Positions 26,905-32,861 of a DNA stretch of 32,861 nucleotides are shown one piece after another. The stretch lies in NCBI GenBank assembly GCA_028695415.1, contig JAQVIY010000003.1, forward strand, positions 14,271-47,131, read 5' to 3'. The DNA is from Minisyncoccota bacterium. Its GTDB lineage: Bacteria; Patescibacteriota; Minisyncoccia; Phycocordibacterales; Phycocordibacteraceae. Within the stretch, counting starts at the first letter, position 1, and each line of letters starts with the position of its first letter. The notes beneath the pieces were generated by a model, which was given only the letters and a program-made list of their open reading frames with translations, was not told the DNA's origin and searched no databases. The translations under genes were made by a program, and so were the position numbers.

Positions 26905-27185
26905 CGCGAGGGACGGGACTCGAACCCGCAACCTTCCGCGTGCACGATATCCACTATTTTCATAATGGCGTGGACTATATCTTCACCATGGGTCGCCCTG
27001 TAGGTGCTCCGGTATCTAGTCTCTACGGCGCCCCCTCTCCGTATGAGAAGGGTTCCCTCGGTATTCGCATATCCCGCATTAGCGAGACTTAGCCTCCACC
27101 GATATCCCGGAGAGTTTCAATCCCGATTTCTCGGGAAAGCTGCACGTCTACAGGCGGATGCTCTAACCAGTTGAGCTACCCCCGC
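26905..27185 (-). tRNA. tRNA-Asp(GTC) interrupted by a group I intron
   Basis: Minus-strand exons GCGGGGGTAGCTCAACTGGTTAGAGCATCCGCCTGT + CACGCGGAAGGTTGCGGGTTCGAGTCCCGTCCCTCGCG: acceptor GCGGGGG/CCCTCGC, anticodon stem TCCGC/GCGGA, loop CTGTCAC. Confidence 0.92.
26943..27149 (-). ncRNA. Group I intron in tRNA-Asp(GTC), 207 nt
   Basis: 5' exon ends in T (U35), intron ends in G. P7-like GAGACTA / TATAGTC, terminal P9-like hairpin TCCAC...GTGGA. Confidence 0.9.
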
Positions 27186-27853
27186 AGTAATATGTACTTT
27201 TCGAACACTCTCTTCTTCCGTTCAAGAAACAAGCTTCCTATTGAGGAAGCAGGTTGATTATACATCAAATCATATAATTTCAAAGAATCGTTTACCGAGA
27301 GTTGCAGACGAGCATATCCCTGTTTCGCTTTATATATCGAACCGCCCTTAACATCACTTTTGGCGAGACGCAGATGCAGCCTCTCAAGAAACTCAAATGA
27401 GCACGAGGTAAACATCGTTATAATCGCTAGATTTGAAGCACCATTTCTTTTCTTTACACGACCAACCCATACATTTCCATCACCATCAAAATAACCCCGG
27501 ACAAAATGTGAGAAATACTTTTCGGGGACGTGCGGGATTGTCATACTTTTAGTTTTTCGCTCTTTCATTCCAAGATGGCGCAAGTCGTCGCACATCTCTT
27601 TACTGCCGATTTGGAGACGATAAATCGTGTTCTCGTTTCCAGAACGCTTCCGCACGCTTATTGCGTGTTCTGAACCGACTGCTTCTTTTATCGCCTCAAG
27701 AAGAAGTTTGTCGGTAATCTGGATGCACCAGAAATGAGCACTGCGCTTATTTAGAGTAATGTAGCCGTCCGCTGCGAAGAAACCGAGCACATACGCCATC
27801 TCGGGTGCCCATTTCTTGAAGAAGTCTTTGTTGACCCTCTTAAATACTGGCAT
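27176..27853 (-). CDS. LAGLIDADG homing endonuclease
   Basis: Two motifs: YVLGFFAADGYI and FVRGYFDGDGNV; 225 aa; last 10 nt overlap the tRNA-Asp 5' end. Confidence 0.92.
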   Translation of the reverse strand: MPVFKRVNKDFFKKWAPEMAYVLGFFAADGYITLNKRSAHFWCIQITDKLLLEAIKEAVGSEHAISVRKRSGNENTIYRLQIGSKEMCDDLRHLGMKERKTKSMTIPHVPEKYFSHFVRGYFDGDGNVWVGRVKKRNGASNLAIITMFTSCSFEFLERLHLRLAKSDVKGGSIYKAKQGYARLQLSVNDSLKLYDLMYNQPASSIGSLFLERKKRVFEKYILLRG

Positions 27854-27911
27854 TCACTCAGTATATCTCGTGACAGTGCAATATACTGACCTTGTCTACG
27901 TCTTATCTAAG

Positions 27912-27983
27912 TGCCGATGGGTGGAATCGGACCACCGTCTAGGGCTTATGAGTCCCTCGTTCTAACCATTGAACTACACCGGC
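27912..27983 (-). tRNA. tRNA-Met(CAT) elongator or tRNA-Ile2(CAT)
   Basis: GCCGGTGTAGTTCAATGGTTAGAACGAGGGACTCATAAGCCCTAGACGGTGGTCCGATTCCACCCATCGGCA; acceptor GCCGGTG/CATCGGC. Confidence 0.9.
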
Positions 27984-27992
27984 GAGTGAGGA

Positions 27993-28028
27993 AGTATGTG
28001 CATGAATGTCTGCATTCGTGCACATACT
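27993..28028. repeat. 16-bp hairpin upstream of tRNA-Met
   Basis: AGTATGTGCATGAATG-tctg-CATTCGTGCACATACT, one G.U pair. Confidence 0.85.
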
Positions 28029-28076
28029 CTCCGAGCGAGCCGTATGAAAGCCGACCGAAGGGAAGGCTTACACCCA

Positions 28077-28120
28077 GCGAGTGAGAACAAGAGCATTTAC
28101 ACTCGTGTGTTCACACTCGC
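28077..28120. repeat. Inverted repeat in the tRNA-Met/csoR intergenic region
   Basis: GCGAGTGAGAACA / TGTTCACACTCGC, 12 of 13 pairs. Confidence 0.75.
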
Positions 28121-28183
28121 AACAGTAACAAAATTGCCGCGCCGAGACAATGCGCTCCTTCAGTATCCACACCTTGCGCCCCG

Positions 28184-28200
28184 ATACCCCTAGGGGGTAT
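28184..28200. promoter_or_regulatory. CsoR operator
   Basis: ATACCCCTAGGGGGTAT just upstream of csoR; matches the established pseudo-palindromic G/C-tract CsoR operator form. Confidence 0.85.
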
Positions 28201-28211
28201 CATACGCGCAT

Positions 28212-28475
28212 ATGAAGATACCAAAAGCGAGATTAGTGAAGCGGCTGAAGATTGTCGAGGGGCAGGTGCGCGCTCTCCAGGGGATGCTCGAGAAGGACGC
28301 CTACTGCATCGATATCATCACGCAGACCTCGGCGGTGAAGCAGGCGCTCTCGAGTATCGAGGACGCGCTTATGGAGAGCCATCTGAGCACCTGCGTTGTT
28401 CATCAGATACAGAAAGGGAAGGAGAAGACAGCGATAGGTGAGATACTGAAGGTATATCAACTCAAGCGCAAATAA
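28212..28475 (+). CDS. csoR: CsoR-type copper-sensing repressor (DUF156)
   Basis: RLKIVEGQVRALQGMLEKDAYCIDIITQTSAVKQALSSIEDALMESHLSTCV; Cys-His-Cys ligand pattern. Confidence 0.92.
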   Translation: MKIPKARLVKRLKIVEGQVRALQGMLEKDAYCIDIITQTSAVKQALSSIEDALMESHLSTCVVHQIQKGKEKTAIGEILKVYQLKRK

Positions 28476-28476
28476 T

Positions 28477-28616
28477 ATGCCCAGTAGAACAACATGGCAT
28501 CGTGTCATTGCCGTTTGTAACGGAAGTAGTGTGATTACCAACGTGCATAACATGAGACAACGGCAGGCAATTCCCTCGGACACGCAGGGCAATGCCTTGT
28601 TGTTCTAACTGGGTAT
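28477..28616 (+). ncRNA. Long imperfect hairpin element spanning the whole csoR-transporter intergenic region (RNA element or MITE-like)
   Basis: ATGCCCAGTAGAACAACATGGCAT (28477-28500) pairs with 28592-28616 (22 WC + 1 G.U, one bulge, one mismatch); CGTGTC/GACACG (28501-28506/28579-28584) and TGCCGTTTGT/ACAACGGCA (28509-28518/28557-28565) continue the stem. Confidence 0.7.
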
Positions 28617-29655
28617 GATCCAAACGCAAACCTACCGGGTCCGGGGAATGCACTGCGCCTCCTGCGCGGGCGTCATCGAGAAGTCGCTCAAGAAGATTGA
28701 CGGTGTCGAAACCGTCGAGGTGAACATCGGCACCGAGAAGGCGAAAATCTCTTTTGATGAATCGAAGACAAACGCAGAACAGTTCTCAAAGGTCATCGCG
28801 CCGCTCGGGTATACCCTTGTCGTGTCGGAAGCCGCTCCCTCAGCCATCGCGATAGAGAAGCAGAGCGAAGAAAAGAAGTGGGCAGAGCTCGCGACCGCAG
28901 CGCCTATCGCGCTCGTGTTTATCGCACTTTTCGTCCTCCTTCAGAAGCTCGGCATCGTAAATCTCATCACCACAAGCGATGTTTCCTACGGAACCGCTTT
29001 TATGATCGGCATTGTCGCGTCGCTCTCGACCTGTATGGCGGTCGTAGGCGGGCTTGTGCTCTCGATGTCGGCGACCTTTGCGAAGGAGGGAGACAGGGTA
29101 CGGCCGCAGGTACTCTTCCATCTCGGGCGCCTCGTCTCGTTCTTCATTCTCGGCGGAGTCATCGGTGCGCTCGGCTCGGCGTTCACCCTCAATACGGTCG
29201 GCACATTCGTGTTAGGTCTTCTTGTCGCTGTCGTGATGCTTCTTCTCGGTATCAACCTCCTCGACCTCTTCCCTTGGGCGAAGCGATTCCAGCCGGCGAT
29301 GCCGAAGTTCCTTGCGCGGCACGCGCTTGGCGTCTCAGAGTTTACCCACTGGCTCACGCCGCTTCTCGTCGGTGTCGCGACCTTCTTCCTCCCATGCGGC
29401 TTCACCCAGGCAATGCAGCTCTATAGCCTCTCGACGGGCAGTTTCCTCTCGGGCGCGCTCACGATGTCATCGTTTGCTCTCGGCACGCTGCCAGTTTTGG
29501 CACTTATCGGCTTCAGCTCCTTTAGCGTCAAGAACAGCCCGAAGGCGGGCATCTTCTTCAAGACAGCGGGACTTATTGTTATCCTCTTTGCGATGTTCAA
29601 TCTTATCAATAGCTTGGTAGTCATCGGGCTCATATCGCCAGTCTTCAACTTCTAG
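28615..29655 (+). CDS. HMA domain fused to TauE/SafE (DsbD/UreH-like) membrane protein, probable copper handling
   Basis: N-terminal HMA motif GMHCASCAGVIEKSL; membrane domain with ASLSTCMAVVGGLVLSMSA and GVATFFLPCGFTQAMQLYSLSTGSFLSGALTM. Confidence 0.88.
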   Translation: MIQTQTYRVRGMHCASCAGVIEKSLKKIDGVETVEVNIGTEKAKISFDESKTNAEQFSKVIAPLGYTLVVSEAAPSAIAIEKQSEEKKWAELATAAPIALVFIALFVLLQKLGIVNLITTSDVSYGTAFMIGIVASLSTCMAVVGGLVLSMSATFAKEGDRVRPQVLFHLGRLVSFFILGGVIGALGSAFTLNTVGTFVLGLLVAVVMLLLGINLLDLFPWAKRFQPAMPKFLARHALGVSEFTHWLTPLLVGVATFFLPCGFTQAMQLYSLSTGSFLSGALTMSSFALGTLPVLALIGFSSFSVKNSPKAGIFFKTAGLIVILFAMFNLINSLVVIGLISPVFNF

Positions 29656-29670
29656 CAGTATTAAACCGAT

Positions 29671-30069
29671 ATGAAACCAATGCATCTCGCGCTCATCATT
29701 GCAGCCGCACTCATCGTCGGGGCAGTCTTCCTCACGACAAATAACGGAGGTGCGTCGGGTGCGCCACAAGCGCCTTCGGCTGATAATGTCAGTGTCGTGG
29801 ATGGTCAGCAGATCATCACTATTGACGCGAAGGGCGGTTATTCGCCGCGCGTAACGACGGCGAAGGCGGGTATCCCGACCATTATCCGTTTCCGTACGAG
29901 CGGCACGTTCGATTGTTCATCGTTCATCCGTATCCCCTCTATGGGTGTGAGTCGGAGCCTCCCATCGACTGGTACGACCGACATCGCGATTACGAATCCG
30001 CAGGCAGGACCCCTGCAAGGTATGTGCGGCATGGGGATGTACCCCTTCCAGGTGAACTTCGAGAACTGA
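29671..30069 (+). CDS. Cupredoxin-like secreted/anchored protein
   Basis: N-terminal TM/signal; GGYSPRVTTAKAGIPTIIRFRTSGTFDCSSFIRIP...GMCGMGMYPFQV, Cys/Met-rich cupredoxin-like pattern. Confidence 0.8.
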   Translation: MKPMHLALIIAAALIVGAVFLTTNNGGASGAPQAPSADNVSVVDGQQIITIDAKGGYSPRVTTAKAGIPTIIRFRTSGTFDCSSFIRIPSMGVSRSLPSTGTTDIAITNPQAGPLQGMCGMGMYPFQVNFEN

Positions 30070-30071
30070 GG

Positions 30072-30425
30072 TTAGGAGCGGCCGTACTTATCTTCGAGAC
30101 GCTCGATATCCTTTTCATCGAAATCGCCGAACGCTATCTCAAGAAAGGTCGTCCCGTTCGGGCCGCCGCTCACTCGGTGTTCCGTACCGCGCGGACAGAA
30201 GAACGAACCGCCTTCGTGCGCCTGGTGCTCGGTGCCGCCGATATGGATGATGCCCGAACCTTTGAGAACGTGCCAGAATTCGTCACGATGTTCGTGGGTC
30301 TGCAGACTGAAATATTCTCCGGCATTGACCGTGATTATCTTGACCGTCGTCTTCTCGTTGAGGGTGAAGCGTTCGAAGTTTCCCCACGGGCGGACTTCTT
30401 TCAGATAATTCGCAAGACCTTCCAT
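30072..30425 (-). CDS. Cupin, mannose-6-phosphate isomerase type II-like
   Basis: EVRPWGNFERFTLNEKTTVKIITVNAGEYFSLQTHEHRDEFWHVLKGSGIIHIGG...FFCPRGTEHRV. Confidence 0.88.
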   Translation of the reverse strand: MEGLANYLKEVRPWGNFERFTLNEKTTVKIITVNAGEYFSLQTHEHRDEFWHVLKGSGIIHIGGTEHQAHEGGSFFCPRGTEHRVSGGPNGTTFLEIAFGDFDEKDIERLEDKYGRS

Positions 30426-30508
30426 ATAGCGCTTAGTATAGCATCGCGTTTCTCTGTGCGGTTTCCTTTTTGCGAAAATGATGAAAGTCGGCTAGGATGC
30501 ACTGGAAC

Positions 30509-30583
30509 GAGTCGCCGCGATAAGCGTTGCTTGCACGCTTTCCTCGGCTCGTTCGACACGCGAAGAGTGAGTCGCCGCGATAA
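30509..30583 (+). repeat. Two exact 15-nt direct repeats 60 nt apart upstream of tRNA-Thr
   Basis: GAGTCGCCGCGATAA at 30509-30523 and 30569-30583. Confidence 0.9.
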
Positions 30584-30603
30584 AAGTGAATAGTGCGACA
30601 TTT

Positions 30604-30857
30604 GCCGAGATAGCTCAGTTGGTAGAGCAGCGCCATGGTGGGACGCAGTCCCTGCCCACTCTCCTGGTAACAGATGAGTGAATCCCGAATAACGGTCAAT
30701 AGCTCCACAAGCCAAGACCGTGGCGCGTAAGCGCCCGAACGACTGACAAGGGTACCCCTCGCGGGTAAAGATACAGTCTAGCCCTCTTTAGGTGGCGAAG
30801 AAGAAGAGGTGTAAGCGAAGGCGCAGGTCGTCGGTTCAATCCCGACTCTCGGCTCCA
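30604..30857 (+). tRNA. tRNA-Thr(GGT) interrupted by a group I intron, CCA encoded
   Basis: Exons GCCGAGATAGCTCAGTTGGTAGAGCAGCGCCATGGT + AAGGCGCAGGTCGTCGGTTCAATCCCGACTCTCGGCTCCA: acceptor GCCGAGA/TCTCGGC, anticodon stem GCGCC/GGCGC, loop ATGGTAA. Confidence 0.92.
30640..30817 (+). ncRNA. Group I intron in tRNA-Thr(GGT), 178 nt
   Basis: 5' exon ends in T (U36), intron ends in G. P7-like GACTG/CAGTC, P8-like TACCC/GGGTA, P9-like CCTCTT/AAGAGG. Confidence 0.88.
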
Positions 30858-30944
30858 GATTTGACGGCGTAAGATACGTAGGTATATTCAAAAAGGACCT
30901 GCTCGTTTTTGGCAGGCGCACCTTTGTCTTTCTGGAGAGAATCG

Positions 30945-31298
30945 ATGGAACACCATATATACTGGGTCGTTGCTGTAGGAGCTGTTTGTTTCGTTGGTTG
31001 CGGGGCTCTCTTGGCGCATGTGTACAAGTGTCGAGCGCGCACATACGCGCTTGAAAATGCGAAAGTGCTCAAGACGCGCCTCAAGAGACTCGAACAGCGG
31101 GCGAAGGTATCGTCGATTTGGAATAAGACAGAGATACTTTCGGACATCAAGGGTTTGAAGGCAAGGCTTGCCCTGTTTGATACCTTGGACGATGCGGAAA
31201 AACCGGTCAACTGGGTTGAAGAGCGGACGAGAATTGAAAGGATCGGCGTCGATACTCAGGCCGTTTATCGGCGCATACTCGACAATCAGCAGCGCTAA
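30945..31298 (+). CDS. Small membrane-anchored hypothetical protein
   Basis: GGAGA SD, N-terminal TM IYWVVAVGAVCFVGCGALLAHVY, then charged helix. Confidence 0.65.
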   Translation: MEHHIYWVVAVGAVCFVGCGALLAHVYKCRARTYALENAKVLKTRLKRLEQRAKVSSIWNKTEILSDIKGLKARLALFDTLDDAEKPVNWVEERTRIERIGVDTQAVYRRILDNQQR

Positions 31299-31317
31299 AG
31301 AAATAGGGACTGCATCA

Positions 31318-31353
31318 GGCCCTCGGAGAAAGTTCCGAGGGCCTTAGCTTTTT
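31318..31353 (+). terminator. Intrinsic terminator
   Basis: GGCCCTCGGA-gaaagt-TCCGAGGGCC then TTAGCTTTTT. Confidence 0.88.
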
Positions 31354-31392
31354 CGGGAAGAGTTTTTATGGTAGAAAGATAGGTACATATTT

Positions 31393-31465
31393 GCCGGGGT
31401 AGCTCAGTTGGTAGAGCGAGGGTATCGTAAACCCTAGGTCGTCGGTTCAATCCCGACCCCCGGCT
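31393..31465 (+). tRNA. tRNA-Thr(CGT), intronless
   Basis: GCCGGGGTAGCTCAGTTGGTAGAGCGAGGGTATCGTAAACCCTAGGTCGTCGGTTCAATCCCGACCCCCGGCT; anticodon stem AGGGT/ACCCT, loop ATCGTAA. Confidence 0.95.
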
Positions 31466-31542
31466 CAAAATAATGCGTCCCCGACGCCTTGGTCGGCAAA
31501 GCATCGGCTTGCAGGGTTAGCAGGACGTCGTACACTGGAGAT

Positions 31543-31821
31543 ATGGCTATGGAATCATTCGGGGGAAAAGCGCGGCGAGGGCCTTCAGAGGCGACTCGTT
31601 TTCATGCCGCCGAGCATCTGGCAAACAGGGAAGAATTGATTACGAGACTTATGAAAGAGCTTCGAGAAGTGCAGGAACAGATTGATGTGCTTACGGGAGG
31701 TGCGAACAAAGACATTTCAGATATACGGGATACTATCGTTCTTGAAGAATTGGAACCTTTGGTAACGCGAAGGGCAGAGCTTCGTAACCAAATCGAGCAA
31801 GGGAAGATGTTCATCCAATGA
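31543..31821 (+). CDS. Small hypothetical coiled-coil protein
   Basis: 92-aa ORF upstream of prfB; LITRLMKELREVQEQIDVL...LRNQIEQGK. Confidence 0.6.
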   Translation: MAMESFGGKARRGPSEATRFHAAEHLANREELITRLMKELREVQEQIDVLTGGANKDISDIRDTIVLEELEPLVTRRAELRNQIEQGKMFIQ

Positions 31822-31833
31822 ACGATGTGAACA

Positions 31834-32712
31834 ATGGCTGACGGTAAGGAGATACGTCTTGCAGAACTCGAAGCGATGATGGCATCGCCCGACTTTTGGG
31901 CAGATAAGGACGCGGCGCAGGTCGCTGTGCAGGAATACCAGAGCCTGAAAGAGGGCGGTACGGGCGACCCGCACGACGCCGGCAACGCGACGCTCGCGAT
32001 ACTCGCGGGTGCGGGCGGCGACGATGCCGAGGACTTCGCGCGGATGCTTCGCCGGATGTATGAGGGATATGCGGCGAAAAAAGGGTGGCGCGTGCGCGAG
32101 CTCCACGCAAACGAGAATGATCACGGAGGATATCGAAACGTGATGCTCGAAATATCCGGCTCCGGCGCGTACGGTCGCTTGAAACACGAGGCGGGTGTGC
32201 ACCGGCTCGTGCGGCAGTCGCCTTTCAACGCGAACGCGAAACGCCAGACAAGTTTCGCGCTCGTCGAAGTACTGCCGACCCTGGTCGCAAGCGACAAAGT
32301 CGAACTCAAGCCGGACGAGATCGAGATACAGTTCGCGAAGAGCGGCGGCGCGGGTGGACAGAACGTGAATAAGCGCGAGACGGCGGTGCGCATTATCCAC
32401 AAGCCGACCAATCTTTCCGTACACGTCTCGAGCGAGCGGAGTCAGCTCGCCAATCGTGAGAAGGCGCTCGAGCTCTTGAAAGCAAAGATATATGCGAAAG
32501 AAGAAGCGGAGCGCGAAGCAGCGGCGAAGGGTCGTTCTATCGCCGCCACGACCGCGAACGAGTGGGGGAGTCAGATCCGCTCCTACGTCCTCCACCCGTA
32601 TAAGATGGTCAAGGATCACCGTACCGAGTACGAATCGGGCAATCCAGAGAAGGTGCTCGAAGGCGACCTTGACGGCTTCATAGACGCCGCGGCCGTGAGT
32701 GCGGTAGAATAG
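31834..32712 (+). CDS. prfB: Peptide chain release factor 2, shortened N-terminal domain
   Basis: GGQ motif ([18 protein letters not shown]) and RF2-specific SPF ([24 protein letters not shown]); 292 aa. Confidence 0.92.
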   Translation: MADGKEIRLAELEAMMASPDFWADKDAAQVAVQEYQSLKEGGTGDPHDAGNATLAILAGAGGDDAEDFARMLRRMYEGYAAKKGWRVRELHANENDHGGYRNVMLEISGSGAYGRLKHEAGVHRLVRQSPFNANAKRQTSFALVEVLPTLVASDKVELKPDEIEIQFAKSGGAGGQNVNKRETAVRIIHKPTNLSVHVSSERSQLANREKALELLKAKIYAKEEAEREAAAKGRSIAATTANEWGSQIRSYVLHPYKMVKDHRTEYESGNPEKVLEGDLDGFIDAAAVSAVE

Positions 32713-32721
32713 GAGAGACGC

Positions 32722-32861
32722 ATGATTTATTTCGACAAGGTGACGAAGCAGTACGGGGATATGGCGGCACTCGAAGGAGTCACGCTCTCAGTCGCCCCCA
32801 AAGAATTCGTCTCTATTGTTGGCCACTCAGGCGCGGGCAAGACCACGCTTCTCAAGCTCCT
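32722..32861 (+). CDS. ftsE: ABC transporter ATP-binding protein, FtsE-like, truncated by window edge
   Basis: [47 protein letters not shown] (Walker A). Confidence 0.75.
   Translation, partial: MIYFDKVTKQYGDMAALEGVTLSVAPKEFVSIVGHSGAGKTTLLKL

Noticed and set aside
26895-27092. Plus-strand ORF containing ARGTGLEPATFRVHD
   Set aside because: Antisense translation of tRNA-Asp and its intron.
30778-31044. Minus-strand ORF containing RVGIEPTTCAFAYTSSSSPP
   Set aside because: Antisense translation of the tRNA-Thr 3' exon, a common misannotation.
31543-32712. Idea that the 92-aa ORF is a split-off domain 1 of RF2
   Set aside because: No recognisable RF2 domain 1 motif; coiled-coil character alone is not enough, and the frames are not linked by a recognisable frameshift site.

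Overview
32.9 kb window, probably chromosomal DNA from a Patescibacteria/CPR (Parcubacteria-like) bacterium. The taxonomic call is inference from gene content and protein style. There is no CRISPR array, rRNA, IS element or phage module. Main contents in order: prepilin-like genes (5' end cut), ligA, gatC-gatA, a MarR-regulated HlyD/HlyD/EmrB-type efflux operon, a long minus-strand operon (DoxX, glycerate 2-kinase, PEP synthase, enolase, D-2-hydroxyacid dehydrogenase, FMN-binding protein, NqrB/RnfD-like membrane domain fused to an FNR-like flavoreductase) with divergent apbE, a Cys-rich membrane protein overlapping a 7TM histidine kinase gene, a CsoR-HMA/TauE-cupredoxin copper module, prfB, and the start of an ftsE-like gene. 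Most striking observations: (1) three of five tRNA genes (Met/fMet-CAT, Asp-GTC, Thr-GGT) are interrupted in the anticodon by small group I introns, while a neighbouring Thr-CGT gene with an almost identical anticodon loop has none. (2) A LAGLIDADG endonuclease gene lies between tRNA-Met and the intron-bearing tRNA-Asp, and its stop codon is inside the tRNA-Asp body. (3) The 6.8-9.0 kb region is a mosaic of tRNA 3'-end/T-arm-like repeats in both orientations around two accessory genes. (4) A perfect 21-bp-arm palindrome appears inserted in frame in gatC. (5) A long imperfect hairpin fills the csoR-to-transporter intergenic space and ends on the start codon. (6) The operon combines a contiguous glycerate-to-lactate route with a flavin-based membrane redox module. 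Everything was read by eye; no homology searches or structure calculations were run.
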